DNA of 64,000 nt, taken from the NCBI RefSeq assembly GCF_900199725.1, contig NZ_LT904902.1, forward strand, positions 983,964-1,047,963. Direction: 5' to 3'. Below, piece after piece: positions 25,561-34,221 of the stretch. The translations under genes and the position numbers were made by a program. The stretch comes from Cytobacillus massiliigabonensis (GTDB lineage: Bacteria > Bacillota > Bacilli > Bacillales > Cytobacillaceae). The notes beneath the pieces were generated by a model. The model was not told the DNA's origin and searched no databases. It saw only the letters and a list, made by a program, of their open reading frames with translations. How positions within the stretch are numbered: the stretch's first letter is position 1; every line of letters begins with the position of its first letter.

Positions 25561-26319
25561 TTATGATGCAAGAAGTGGCGGAAACCCAGCCCGGCTCCAT
25601 AACCATAATGGAGTATGTACATCAATTGGCGCTAATCCACTTCCAGCTAGTGCTGATTCCCAAGCAGCAGCAACCGCTTGTCTATCATCTGCTCCGCCAT
25701 TTAAAACTTCCTCCGTACATAAACCTAATTTAACTGTAGCTTTTAAAATGTGTGTATCTGGTGCAATCGTAATCAATTCACGAGATCTCCAAGAAACGTT
25801 TGTATAACTTTCCAAAACATATAGCCAATAATTAAAAATTTTCGGTCCTGAGAGATAAGGAAACTCTGATTTTCTTGTTCCTTGCATCATTGCCTTTAGA
25901 GGAGCTATGTCAGATTGGACAAACTCAACCAATCCTTGCACATCTCCTTTTTCCGAAGAATCCACAATGCCTTTGGCTACACGTTGCCAAATTTCTGGAT
26001 GACGGTTTGGTTGCAATCCTACACGATGAAGAAGTAATGCTTCTCGAAGTTGCTCTATATTACTATTAGCTGCAAGTGTCGGGTCAAAAATCCATTTGGT
26101 ATTTGAATCTTGATATGCTTTTACAACAGATTCCCATAACGTGTATGAATTTCTCTGATAATTTAACGCCATTGCCAAAGTTAAAACATTCATCATTTCT
26201 TCTTCGGTAACAACACCAATCAAAACATCTTCAGGCATTATTTCTCCGCCTAGAAGTCCACTTTTATGCATGTGTACTAAAGTATTTACACTTTTTAAAA
26301 AGGCAGCATTATTTCTCAC
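25561..26319 (-). CDS. Conserved helical protein, possibly HhH-GPD-like
   Basis: A 252-residue, largely helical protein. The segment LITIAPDTHILKATVKLGLC resembles the VDTHV-type catalytic stretch of HhH-GPD DNA glycosylases, and IDVHTPLWLWSRAGFPP ends the protein, but no helix-hairpin-helix GPD motif or FeS cysteine cluster is obvious, so a glycosylase role is only a suggestion. Start is GTG at 26319 behind GGGGGA. Single-gene unit. Confidence 0.5.
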   Translation of the reverse strand: MRNNAAFLKSVNTLVHMHKSGLLGGEIMPEDVLIGVVTEEEMMNVLTLAMALNYQRNSYTLWESVVKAYQDSNTKWIFDPTLAANSNIEQLREALLLHRVGLQPNRHPEIWQRVAKGIVDSSEKGDVQGLVEFVQSDIAPLKAMMQGTRKSEFPYLSGPKIFNYWLYVLESYTNVSWRSRELITIAPDTHILKATVKLGLCTEEVLNGGADDRQAVAAAWESALAGSGLAPIDVHTPLWLWSRAGFPPLLAS

Positions 26320-26919
26320 TAAGTATCCCCCAAAACCTATATTTTCTTAATTCATTCTCTAAAGAATGATAGACTCCTTCTTCCACTAAACTTTCACAAA
26401 ATTCCATACTATCATTCCTATAAGTATACATTTCTTATTTTCTTCCTTCATTAAATGGTCCTGTTAGTTAACAATACAAAACCTATCGTTAATTAACCAG
26501 GGAAAGTAAAATAAGCGGAGAATATCCGGTTATTTACTGAATGAAGCACGTTTTTCGATAAATAAGGGGAGTTTTTCCGCTTATATAAAGCAATAGCCTC
26601 CATTTTCACGATTTTCGAGTCAATAAGGGTAATTTCTCCGTCTATTATGGATTTTTTCAATACTTTTTACCAAATAAGCGGAATTCTTCCGTCTATTTCA
26701 TGAGATTGTATGCTTAACCTGATTCCCCAACCTTACAGACAAGCATTTGACTAAAAACTTATTTATTTATGATACGTTCCCCACTATTAATGCTAAATTT
26801 ACATCCTCAACCATCTGGCCCTTTTCTGGAATAAGAAAAAATCCTGAATGAACACAGGATTTTTTAACTAAGTATGAAATTTTCATCAAAAAGTTTGAAT
26901 CCATTTTATGCTTTAGAAT
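26320..26919. other. Intergenic region with 280-bp repeat element
   Basis: About 600 bp between minus-strand genes. It contains repeat copy A (26481-26760), a shared tail (ATTAATGCTAAATTTACATC ... ATCTGGCCC) to about 26822, and a short hairpin at 26831-26867 (AAAAATCCTG / CAGGATTTTT) that probably terminates the DinB gene below. Confidence 0.6.
26481..26760. repeat. 280-bp four-palindrome element, copy A
   Basis: Three copies are present in the window (26481, 35974, 51834), clearly homologous along their whole length and in the same orientation. Each has four degenerate palindromes of the form AATAAGSGGA...TCCGYTTATT. Here they start at 26510, 26561, 26622 and 26673, that is 51, 61 and 51 bp apart. 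No ORF is conserved between copies. Confidence 0.85.
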
Positions 26920-27435
26920 TTAGTGCTTCACATCTAAAAGTAATTTTATCTCTTTTATTTGTTCTATGTGCCGCTGTTCATGCAAATATATCTGTTCGAT
27001 CCATTGATCAAGAGGTAATTCACCTAAGGCAGGATGCTTCACTGATTTTTCTTTCAATATGGCCTTATCTTCAATAGTACTTAGAAACGCCAGCAATTTT
27101 TCCCTCGAATCATTTAACAAATCAATTAGTTGCGGAACTTCGAATGGTGCTGCATCTGGATCAACGATTTTTGGAGCTTTAATCTTTTTCGTTCTATCCA
27201 ATAATGTTAAGTGAATATTTTTCCGTTCTGTGCTAGTACGATCATTGCCTTTTAATCCCCATGCAATAGCCTTTATAGATGCCTCTTCTACTAAAACTAA
27301 GTGATGGCAAACTTGTGCGATACTCCACATATCCATATCAGGCTTCCTATTAAATTCAGTATCACTTAATAAAGTAATTTCCTTTACTAGATTATTTCTC
27401 GTTTCATACAGATTGTCATTTACTAGTTCATTCAT
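26920..27435 (-). CDS. DinB family protein
   Basis: About 171 residues of the DinB/YfiT four-helix fold with metal-binding histidines in SIAQVCHHLVLVEE and LHEQRHIEQIKEI. The ATG at 27435 fits the GGGGGA site better than the ATG two codons upstream. Family members are stress-related or thiol transferases; no regulator gene is adjacent, unlike the DinB genes at 29740 and 53772. A hairpin terminator lies at 26831-26867. Confidence 0.8.
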   Translation of the reverse strand: MNELVNDNLYETRNNLVKEITLLSDTEFNRKPDMDMWSIAQVCHHLVLVEEASIKAIAWGLKGNDRTSTERKNIHLTLLDRTKKIKAPKIVDPDAAPFEVPQLIDLLNDSREKLLAFLSTIEDKAILKEKSVKHPALGELPLDQWIEQIYLHEQRHIEQIKEIKLLLDVKH

Positions 27436-27663
27436 GATCATTCCCCCTTCATCAGATTACTATTCTGCTTTTATTAATATTATAAGTGCTGCTTTAAAAT
27501 AAAGTTTGATTAAAACAGGATCATTCAATGGAAGGTACTCGACATTTTTTATAAAAAAGATAGATCATTTATTTTAGAAAAGCACTTTATAATGGAGTAA
27601 CTATAAATAAGTTAATCTTAATTTAATTAAAACATCCGTTAAGTGAGTAAGAGTTTCGTTTAA

Positions 27664-28362
27664 CTATTCAAACTCAAGCAACTCAGAAATAAATTCATTT
27701 ACTTTACCTTTTAAAACTACGCCGTGTCCCGTACATAAATACTCAACATCGTATTTGGCAATTTTTTTTAACCCTTCGATAAATAAATTAAAATTGTGCT
27801 GTTCTCTCATTTCCACGTTTTGAGACCATTCTAAAACAAACTGCTTATATTTTTCCCTTTCCTTAACACCTGTATCAACAACATTCCCGCTCAATTGTTC
27901 TCCAAAAAAACAGATATGGTCTCCGCAAAATAACACTTTGCTTCCACGATGATATAGTAAAACAGAACCTTTAGTATGGTGTCCAATGAGAACACATTCT
28001 AAATCATTAAAAATTGGACCGTTATCTGGAAGTTTCCTATTTAATTTGTTTCTACTGTTTTCTGGAATTAACTCTAAATCCTGATTATGAATATAGCCTT
28101 CAATATCACTTAAATACTGAATTGCACCAATATGGTCTTTGTGGCCGTGTGTGGCAATAAAATGAGTTATATTACTTTTGGAAATTCCTATCCTTTCTAG
28201 TGCAGAAAACAGGAAGTGAGAATGTTCTTCCTTCCCTGAATCAATAAGAATAATATTATTATGCTCAATCAATAGATAGCAGTTATTATAAGAGTTCCAA
28301 GATTGATCCCACACTAAAAAGGCATATATATTTTTAGCAACTTGTTCCAAATATGTTTTCAC
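27664..28362 (-). CDS. Metallo-beta-lactamase-fold hydrolase
   Basis: A 232-residue MBL-fold hydrolase. The zinc motif THGHKDHIG gives His72, His74, Asp76 and His77; HHTKGSVLLYHRGSK, LFCGDHICF and YLCTGHGVVL supply the remaining ligands. The length and motif spacing are those of the general glyoxalase II/YflN-like group, not of true beta-lactamases, and there is no signal peptide. Start GTG at 28362 behind GGGGGG. Monocistronic. Confidence 0.85.
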   Translation of the reverse strand: MKTYLEQVAKNIYAFLVWDQSWNSYNNCYLLIEHNNIILIDSGKEEHSHFLFSALERIGISKSNITHFIATHGHKDHIGAIQYLSDIEGYIHNQDLELIPENSRNKLNRKLPDNGPIFNDLECVLIGHHTKGSVLLYHRGSKVLFCGDHICFFGEQLSGNVVDTGVKEREKYKQFVLEWSQNVEMREQHNFNLFIEGLKKIAKYDVEYLCTGHGVVLKGKVNEFISELLEFE

Positions 28363-28746
28363 TTTATTCCCCCCATAATTTACAATTTTTATATATTTAT
28401 TTCGCTCGATTCTTAATTAATACCTTCTTCCACCATAATTAAAGTATCTGTCACCAAACTAAATTCTAATAGAATTTCAGAAAAGATTCATCCTATTGTC
28501 ATGTATAATATGTATCTCGTTACTTTAAACCTTTAATGATTTTTTATTTCAAATAAATGAATTAGCAGTTACACTATGTACACATATTCATTATAGGAAG
28601 GATACATAAAAAATTGGCAGGCAAGAATTTCATTAGGGTTAAAACAAAGCTGGATAAATTAATTAGAAATGCCAAAGAAAATAAAAGGTACGGTCAGTGG
28701 AATGACAAAGGCAGCTTAATTAATGATTGAGGGAGGGAAATGAGAA
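28363..28746. other. Intergenic region with small open frame
   Basis: About 380 bp. A 38-codon frame on the plus strand (28614-28730, TTG start, GGAAGGA 12 bases upstream) has a basic, coding-like composition (KTKLDKLIRNAKENKRYGQW). It may be a remnant or a small peptide gene. Promoters for the WYL gene and the MBL gene must also lie here. Confidence 0.3.
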
Positions 28747-29661
28747 TTGAAATTAGAACGTTTGATATCCATCATATTCAAGCTCCTAAATAATGAAATT
28801 TTGTCAGCTTCTAGTTTAGCTGATGAATTCCAAGTATCATCACGGACCATTTATAGAGACATCGACACTATTTGTGCTGCCGGAATTCCAGTCGTTTCTT
28901 ATCAAGGGACTAACGGAGGTTTCGGTATCATAAAAGGATACAAATTTGATAAAAGCTTAATAGGTTCCTATGACATATTAAATCTAATCACTGTATTAAG
29001 CAGTTTATCGCGTATTTTTGAAGATAAGGAAGTTGAACAAACAATAGAAAGATTAAAAACGCTGGATACAAGCTGCAGCAATAGTTCTTTATTAGTTAAC
29101 TTAGAAAGCCATAAAACAGAACCGGCATCATTAATTGATCTGCGAAAAGCTATACAGGAAAAAAGGGTCATCCGCTTTGATTATGTAAGTAAAAAAAATG
29201 AATTTACATCACGTGAATTAGAACCTGTTCACCTTCATTATAAGTTTCGCAGCTGGTATATATATGGTTATTGCAGAGAACGTCAGAATTATAGAGAATT
29301 TAGAGTATCACGTATGCTGAATATCATTCTGACACAAGAAAAATTTCTGCAAACTCACGAAATGAAAGGTGATTCTTCTTATTCAGATTTTGATCTAGAG
29401 GGATTTGAGGATGTAGTTATCCAGGTGAATCCTAATTCCTTAGCAGAAGTATTGGACCAATTCCAAAATTCATCTAAGGTCTTTAACAGTGATGGAAGTA
29501 TGACACTGACAATTTCTGTTTACCAGCCGCTGTATGCTGGATGGCTAAAATCTATTCTTTTAAGCTTTGGCAGCGGGGTTAAAGTTTTAAAGCCAGTGGA
29601 ACTGCAAACCATTTTATTAGATGAAGCAAAAAAAATAATGAAAATTTATAAAGATGTATGA
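28747..29661 (+). CDS. YafY-type HTH/WYL-domain regulator
   Basis: A 304-residue regulator. The winged helix (LSASSLADEFQVSSRTIYRDIDTI) is followed by the WYL domain (about residues 135-205, with RELEPVHLHYKFRSWYIYGY and YREFRVSRML) and a C-terminal WCX domain. It starts with TTG behind GGGAGGG. A DinB gene follows 79 bp downstream on the same strand, and a second WYL/DinB pair occurs at 53772-55432, so control of DinB is likely. Confidence 0.85.
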   Translation: MKLERLISIIFKLLNNEILSASSLADEFQVSSRTIYRDIDTICAAGIPVVSYQGTNGGFGIIKGYKFDKSLIGSYDILNLITVLSSLSRIFEDKEVEQTIERLKTLDTSCSNSSLLVNLESHKTEPASLIDLRKAIQEKRVIRFDYVSKKNEFTSRELEPVHLHYKFRSWYIYGYCRERQNYREFRVSRMLNIILTQEKFLQTHEMKGDSSYSDFDLEGFEDVVIQVNPNSLAEVLDQFQNSSKVFNSDGSMTLTISVYQPLYAGWLKSILLSFGSGVKVLKPVELQTILLDEAKKIMKIYKDV

Positions 29662-29739
29662 CAAACTGCTGTCATATATCTTTTTTTATAATACAAATAT
29701 CAACTGTTACAAAAACAGAATTTAAGGAGTAGATGTTAA

Positions 29740-30240
29740 ATGAACCATGCAAAAAATATGTATAATTACCATGTTTGGGCTAATAAGGTGTTACTTAAAA
29801 GAATAAAAGAACTACCAAGTAATGTCCTATATGAAGAGGTTAGCAGTTCATATCCAACGATCGCTCTAACGTTTAGTCACATGTATGTGGTAGATGTTAT
29901 GTGGTTAGAGGTACTTAAAGGAATGGAAATGCAAGAAGCCTTAGCAATTTCTATCGCTCTCCAAGAAAAGTCTAATTTATATTCCACAGATGAGTTTATT
30001 AAATCTTATGAGGAATTAGCTTCACAGTATATAGATTGGATTGATAATCAAAACGATTTAGAACAAAGGATTCATTTGAATAATCCTTGGACTGGTGCTA
30101 GAGAAACGGCTTACTCAGAAATGTTATTTCATGTTGCCAATCATGGTACGTATCATCGGGGGAACATAGCGACTATGTTAAGACAACTTGGGTACGCTTC
30201 AACAATGAATGACTTCGCTTTATATTGGTACCAGAGTTAA
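29740..30240 (+). CDS. DinB family protein
   Basis: A 166-residue DinB protein. The putative metal site comprises the histidines in LTFSHMYVVDVMW and FHVANHGTYHRGNIATML, the most typical DinB pattern in the window. It lies 79 bp behind a WYL regulator and in front of a strong terminator, forming a two-gene unit. Probably a DinB/bacillithiol-transferase-like detoxification enzyme; the substrate is not readable. Confidence 0.85.
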   Translation: MNHAKNMYNYHVWANKVLLKRIKELPSNVLYEEVSSSYPTIALTFSHMYVVDVMWLEVLKGMEMQEALAISIALQEKSNLYSTDEFIKSYEELASQYIDWIDNQNDLEQRIHLNNPWTGARETAYSEMLFHVANHGTYHRGNIATMLRQLGYASTMNDFALYWYQS

Positions 30241-30267
30241 AACAAAACAGTTCAAGAAGGCAGAGAC

Positions 30268-30306
30268 AAAAAAGCCGATTCCTTAAATTCAGGATTTCGG
30301 CTTTTT
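30268..30306. terminator. Bidirectional hairpin terminator
   Basis: AAAAAAGCCGATTCCT and AGGATTTCGGCTTTTT form a strong hairpin with A and T runs between converging genes (DinB and DUF3231). Confidence 0.85.
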
Positions 30307-30327
30307 ACGTTAGCTTTACTTATTCAT

Positions 30328-31350
30328 TTAATAATCACTATATACGGCACTTGGCGGCTGTTCAAACCAGCCTTTCTCAATCATAATTTTTGCTGCATCT
30401 TGAACAAAATTGGCATTTTTCAATAATGCATTACTATGCTTTAGGGCTATATCATGTCTTCCATTGACAGCTGCCGCATTTCCAAAAGATCTTAACTTAA
30501 TTGTAAACATATCCATCTTATGAAAAAGCATTAACTTATCTGAAAACGGAGAGAAAGTAGATGTTGTTACTAAGTCATTAAGAAGAGATGGGGCTGGCAA
30601 ATTTTCTTTTTCTAACATTTTCATATCTTTTTCAATATTTTTTTGGGTAATCTCTTCTCCTCTTTCAAATAACTTTCGAATCTCTTCGTCCCTTACTACT
30701 TGAGCAAATGCTGTGATTAATGCCCTGCTCGTTGTATTATTTTCAATAATATCGTAAAAATGAGTAATTTCTAACGCATGCATTGGTCGTACATCCCCAA
30801 AGAATCCATTTAAAAAATCCTTATGGACATATGTTACTTTTTCCGGAATTGGTATTAATGGAGGCTTAATGATCAGCCCTTTATACATTAATATTTCTTT
30901 AATTTGACCCATTAAATCCATAGTTGAATCCATACAGTATCTGAAAAATTCTTCTACATCTTTCCTATATACTAGTGGAAAAGCAACGTTGTAAATGCTC
31001 ATTCCTGCCTTTGCCGTATATTTTAAATAATGCACATAAAATTCATCCTGAAATAAACGAGGTGCTTGAATATTTACATCAGCTTCCGTAAAACCATGAG
31101 GAACAGGGAAGTTCTCTTTCGTGAAAATATCGGTAATTATTTTCAAAAATTCCTCACTTAGCAATAATGCATTTTCCAATAAAGCTTTAATATACTCATC
31201 TTCAACATGATGCAGATAATAACTCAATATGCATTTCCCCATACTGTTTCCCATATAGGTAGCCCAAAGTTTCCCTAATTCTGTCGATGTTAGTTTTTCA
31301 GTCGTGCTGGTTTTATCTGTATGTAATTTTATAGGCTTAATCTTTTGCAT
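30328..31350 (-). CDS. DUF3231 family protein
   Basis: About 340 residues, two repeats of the DUF3231 ferritin-like helical domain (about 10-165 and 180-335). The tell-tale starts TSTELGKLWATYMGNSMGKC and PMHALEITHFYDIIENNTTS with HHVEDEYIK are visible. The family is common in Bacillaceae, often several copies per genome; its function is unknown though spore-related roles have been suggested. The ATG at 31350 lies behind GAAGG and is preferred over the ATG at 31377. Monocistronic. Confidence 0.85.
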   Translation of the reverse strand: MQKIKPIKLHTDKTSTTEKLTSTELGKLWATYMGNSMGKCILSYYLHHVEDEYIKALLENALLLSEEFLKIITDIFTKENFPVPHGFTEADVNIQAPRLFQDEFYVHYLKYTAKAGMSIYNVAFPLVYRKDVEEFFRYCMDSTMDLMGQIKEILMYKGLIIKPPLIPIPEKVTYVHKDFLNGFFGDVRPMHALEITHFYDIIENNTTSRALITAFAQVVRDEEIRKLFERGEEITQKNIEKDMKMLEKENLPAPSLLNDLVTTSTFSPFSDKLMLFHKMDMFTIKLRSFGNAAAVNGRHDIALKHSNALLKNANFVQDAAKIMIEKGWFEQPPSAVYSDY

Positions 31351-31672
31351 GATACAACCTTCATTCCTTTTTTTCATAGTATTTCCTGCTCATTCGATTA
31401 CATGTACAAAGATTGTGTTTATAAAGTTTGGAGAGCAATATGAAGCCGGCTGCGGTCACTGGATGATAAAGACGAGTGGATCGATCAAATCTAGAAGCAC
31501 AATTACTGGGGGTTTCTAATAGCAGCAGAATCATTGAAACAATATTTTACTAAATGCTTCGATAGTTTATGTACATATCTTTATAAACCACCATACTATC
31601 ATTACATGAGTATTTAATTTTTCTCGAAATTCTTGTTATACTTGATTTATTCTAAGTAAAGGAATGTTGCTG
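31351..31672. other. Intergenic region upstream of cat leader
   Basis: About 320 bp. A stretch of higher GC around 31430-31510 (CGGCTGCGGTCACTGG) has coding-like frames interrupted by stops and may be a gene remnant. I could not assign it. A TATACT -10-like hexamer lies near 31638 upstream of the cat leader ORF. Confidence 0.3.
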
Positions 31673-31702
31673 ATGAAAAAAGCTGACAAATTAGCCTTCT
31701 AA
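31673..31702 (+). CDS. cat leader peptide, 9 codons
   Basis: ATG at 31673 with AAAGGA upstream; product MKKADKLAF, then TAA. Size, position and the hairpin that begins at its last codons match the leader peptides of chloramphenicol-inducible cat genes such as cat-86 and the pC194 gene. Confidence 0.85.
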   Translation: MKKADKLAF

Positions 31703-31730
31703 AATTATCTAGTTTTTTAATTTTAGGAGG
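31695..31730 (+). promoter_or_regulatory. cat translational attenuator hairpin
   Basis: CCTTCTAAAATTA (31695-31707) pairs with TAATTTTAGGAGG (31718-31730) over 13 positions with one G-U pair. The 3' arm contains the AGGAGG ribosome binding site of cat. A ribosome stalled on the leader would open the hairpin and expose it. This is the established chloramphenicol-induced mechanism. Confidence 0.88.
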
Positions 31731-31740
31731 CGAATGAAAG

Positions 31741-32391
31741 ATGGAATTTAATAAAATTGATATAAATAATTGGGAACGAAAAGAAATTTTCAATCATTTC
31801 TTAAACCAACAAACGAGCTTTAGCATCACTAGAAACATTGATATTACTGAACTATATAAAGTGACAAAAGAAAAAGGATATAAATTCTATCCTGTATTCA
31901 TCTTTTTAGTTACGCATGTAGTAAATTCACATAAAAATTTTAGAATGAACTTTAATTCAGATGGAGAGTTTGGATACTGGGATAAGCTAATTCCTTTGTA
32001 TACGATCTTTGATAAGACATCAGAGTTGTTTTCAGCTATTTCTACTAATACAGATGAAGATTTTAAAAAGTTTTATGACAACTACGTTTCCGATGCTGAA
32101 CGATACAATGGTACAGGAAAAATGTTTCCTAAAACACCGATCCCTGAAAATGTCGTTAACATTTCTATGATTCCATGGACTCCCTTTACTGGTTTTAACT
32201 TAAACTTGAATAATAACCCAAACTACTTTTTACCAATAGTGACTGCAGGTGGATTCATTTATCAAAACAGTGACATTAACTTGCCTTTATCCTTACAGGT
32301 TCATCATTCTGTCTGTGATGGGTACCATGCAGCTCTTTTTATGGATAAAATTCAGACTCTTGCTGATAACCCCCAAGGGTGGCTTGAATAA
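31741..32391 (+). CDS. cat: Type A chloramphenicol O-acetyltransferase
   Basis: A 216-residue CatA enzyme that acetylates chloramphenicol with acetyl-CoA. The catalytic motif HHSVCDGYH is complete (His188/His189, Asp193), and PWTPFTGFNLNL, the FPVFI-like KFYPVFIF segment and the length are all typical of the trimeric type A family. The start is the ATG at 31741, 10 bases after AGGAGG; an earlier ATG at 31734 ends after five codons. Leader peptide and hairpin upstream imply chloramphenicol induction. Terminator follows. There is no flanking mobile element, so it looks chromosomal. Confidence 0.93.
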   Translation: MEFNKIDINNWERKEIFNHFLNQQTSFSITRNIDITELYKVTKEKGYKFYPVFIFLVTHVVNSHKNFRMNFNSDGEFGYWDKLIPLYTIFDKTSELFSAISTNTDEDFKKFYDNYVSDAERYNGTGKMFPKTPIPENVVNISMIPWTPFTGFNLNLNNNPNYFLPIVTAGGFIYQNSDINLPLSLQVHHSVCDGYHAALFMDKIQTLADNPQGWLE

Positions 32392-32401
32392 ATAGAAAAA
32401 G

Positions 32402-32433
32402 AAACACCGGCTAATCATTTAGTCGGTGTTTTT
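32402..32433 (+). terminator. Hairpin terminator of cat
   Basis: AAACACCGGCTAA and TTAGTCGGTGTTTTT with a 4-base loop, 10 bases after the stop codon. Confidence 0.85.
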
Positions 32434-32456
32434 ACTAAACTGCGTTGTTACTTGAA

Positions 32457-32499
32457 GAAAAAAGCGATCTTCGTTATTGAAGAATCGCACCCTTTAGTT
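32457..32499. repeat. Short dispersed hairpin element, AGCGAT type
   Basis: AAAAAGCGATCTTCGTTATT followed by GAAGAATCGCACCC. Related in architecture (arms, then TTAGTTCAATAA) to the other hairpin elements. It may serve as terminator for the minus-strand GNAT gene. Confidence 0.5.
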
Positions 32500-32509
32500 C
32501 AATAACGAT

Positions 32510-33010
32510 TTAATATAGCTTGGACATATAATATTGATCTAAAATTTTCCCCTTTACTATAATAGAATTTCTCTTTACTCCTTCTACTTCAAAACCCATT
32601 TTCTTATATAGTGCAATACCTGCAACATTTTCAATAACTACTGTAAGTTCTATACGTAAAATATTATTCGTTCTAGCCCATCGATCTAAGCTTTGAAATA
32701 GCTTTGTTCCTATTCCACGTCCAGTGTATTCTTCCAATATCCCAATAATGACATAAGCTGTGTGTTTTGTTCTGATTGTATCGCCGCCAATGACAGCTAA
32801 ATAACCGACTAATAGGCTGTCTTCGTTCTCAGCAACAAATATGGCTGAGTTTTTCTTTTTCCCTATTTGCTCTACCCATTTCTTTGTTTGTTCAGGAGTC
32901 CCCTTTCTTTCTCCAGGCTCCATAAGCATATATTCTGCTTCGTTTTCAACTTGCTTCATAAGTTCAGCAAAGGTATAAGCATCAGCCATTTTTATCTCTC
33001 TAATTAACAT
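32510..33010 (-). CDS. GNAT acetyltransferase
   Basis: A 166-residue GNAT. The acetyl-CoA loop ILEEYTGRGIGTKLFQSL is preceded by HTAYVIIG and followed by LRIELTVVIENVAGIALYKK and GFEVEGVKRN, the pattern of RimI/PhnO-like small acetyltransferases. Start follows GGAGGGG. A hairpin and T-box-like sequence lie immediately upstream (33045-33150), possibly controlling it or left from a lost gene. Substrate unknown. Confidence 0.8.
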   Translation of the reverse strand: MLIREIKMADAYTFAELMKQVENEAEYMLMEPGERKGTPEQTKKWVEQIGKKKNSAIFVAENEDSLLVGYLAVIGGDTIRTKHTAYVIIGILEEYTGRGIGTKLFQSLDRWARTNNILRIELTVVIENVAGIALYKKMGFEVEGVKRNSIIVKGKILDQYYMSKLY

Positions 33011-33044
33011 TCAAGTTCCCCTCCAAAACATATTTAATTATAAA

Positions 33045-33150
33045 AAGCCTATCATCTCTAAAGAGACAATAGGCTTAACCTAACGTGGTACCAGCTCTTC
33101 TTTGGCTACATTAATGTAACCTACTAACTGTAGGCTTTTATTATTTTTAT
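33045..33150 (-). promoter_or_regulatory. T-box-like leader fragment with terminator
   Basis: On the minus strand, GCTGGTACCACG (33084-33095) matches the core of the T-box (UGGNACCRCG). It is followed 7 bases later by the terminator AAGCCTAT...ATAGGCTTTTT (33045-33077), the order of a T-box riboswitch's 3' half. Only about 150 bases separate it from the gene upstream, so a full stem I with specifier loop is not evident. Probably a truncated or relic element. Confidence 0.5.
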
Positions 33151-33207
33151 TTTTATTTTTATATGTATAACCTTATGACAGAACTACCTCTCGAGCTCGT
33201 GTTATTC

Positions 33208-33690
33208 TTATGGTCTCTTTGCGTAAAACTGACGATGGAGTTGATGTACTTCCTCCTCTAGTTCAGGAACAGGGCCCTCTACGGTGCTATCAATAATTAC
33301 ATCTTGAATTGGCAGATTCCGAACACGTGATGGAGCAGCGCCTAATTCACCTAACCATTGTCCCAACTGTTCAGATGAACTTGCATAAACGATCCGGCCT
33401 AAACCAACCCAGCCGTGAGCCGCAGCGCACATAGGGCAATGTTCCCCAGAGGTATATACTGTCGACTTGCTTCTTTCTTCAGGTCCCATGTTATTAGCTG
33501 CCCATCGCGCTATAGCAAATTCCGGATGTTGAGTATGGTCCCCGCCTGCCACGTGGTTATGATCTTCAAAAAGCACCTTTCCATCGGCTGAAACAAGTAC
33601 TGAACCGAATGGCTCGTCACCTTTCTCCAAAGCAATTTTTGCTAATTCAACACAGCGTCGCAAGTGCTTCAAATCTGTATCGCTTATCAT
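33208..33690 (-). CDS. Nucleoside deaminase (cytidine-deaminase fold)
   Basis: About 160 residues. The zinc site of the CDA superfamily is present: HPEFAIARWA (His and catalytic Glu) and HCPMCAAAHGW (PCxxC type cysteines). The motif HPE instead of the common HAE, the two-cysteine spacing and the size resemble guanine deaminase/TadA-like nucleoside deaminases; TadA itself has a different motif. The ATG at 33690 lies 6 bases after GAGGAGGA. It is the gene upstream of the T-box-like region. Confidence 0.8.
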   Translation of the reverse strand: MISDTDLKHLRRCVELAKIALEKGDEPFGSVLVSADGKVLFEDHNHVAGGDHTQHPEFAIARWAANNMGPEERSKSTVYTSGEHCPMCAAAHGWVGLGRIVYASSSEQLGQWLGELGAAPSRVRNLPIQDVIIDSTVEGPVPELEEEVHQLHRQFYAKRP

Positions 33691-33863
33691 ATTCAATCCT
33701 CCTCATCCTTTTTATTTTTTGCATCAACCTTTGATAAAATTTCCTATTTCATACGTTAAAGCAAACCAAACATGATTGTGCGTTTTAAATCTATTTTAAC
33801 TAAACTGCTTACATCTAGTATAAGTAGAAACCTTTACAATCTCAATTTTTATCAATTTCCTTA

Positions 33864-34117
33864 TTGAATAGTGTTCAAGAATATGGCCCGATTGCTGAAT
33901 ATCTTAATCGAGATATAGGGCATTCCGATAAAATAAAAACCGGTGCGTCACAGACGAGGTTGCTTGAGAAGCGAATAAAGGCTGCTCAGATTGGGGTAGA
34001 TACACTTCTTGCACGGTGGGAAATCCAAGCAAAACAGATTTGATTAACGCCAAAAAGGAGTTAGAGGGCTTGCTGTTGACACTTCCTACATACTTTACAT
34101 TCAACTTGGAATGGTAA
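33864..34117 (+). pseudogene. Frameshifted coding remnant on plus strand
   Basis: A frame from 33864 reads VQEYGPIAEYLNRDIGHSDK and GASQTRLLEKRIKAAQIGVD to a stop at 34041-34043. A one-base shift continues as DLINAKKELEGLLLTLPTYF to 34117. The composition is strongly protein-like but there is no ribosome binding site. Family not recognised. The antisense frame is a shadow. Confidence 0.4.
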
Positions 34118-34175
34118 TAGTATAGAAATACTTCTTTGTTAAGGCTAATTAGCATTGCATAATTCTTATATTAAA

Positions 34176-34210
34176 AAACCGACCTTTCTAATAGAATACG
34201 GTCGGTTTAA
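34176..34210. terminator. Hairpin terminator
   Basis: AAACCGAC and GTCGGTTT with a 17-base loop, flanked by an A run on one side. It lies downstream of the dsbA-like remnant and oxidoreductase on the minus strand. Confidence 0.6.
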
Positions 34211-34221
34211 GTTAAATTCAA

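Noticed and set aside
25499-25807. Plus-strand frames overlapping the gene at 25561-26319
   Set aside because: Shadows of the minus-strand gene; no ribosome binding site and proline/serine/alanine-rich composition.
26481-26760. CRISPR-like array
   Set aside because: The four palindromes have different sequences and 51-62-bp spacing with conserved intervening sequence, and the whole unit recurs; there are no unique spacers or cas genes.
27664-28362. Beta-lactamase
   Set aside because: It has the MBL fold and zinc motif, but no signal peptide, and its layout is that of the general hydrolase group.
33904-34155. 83-codon minus-strand frame
   Set aside because: It is antisense to the plus-strand remnant, which has better protein-like composition.
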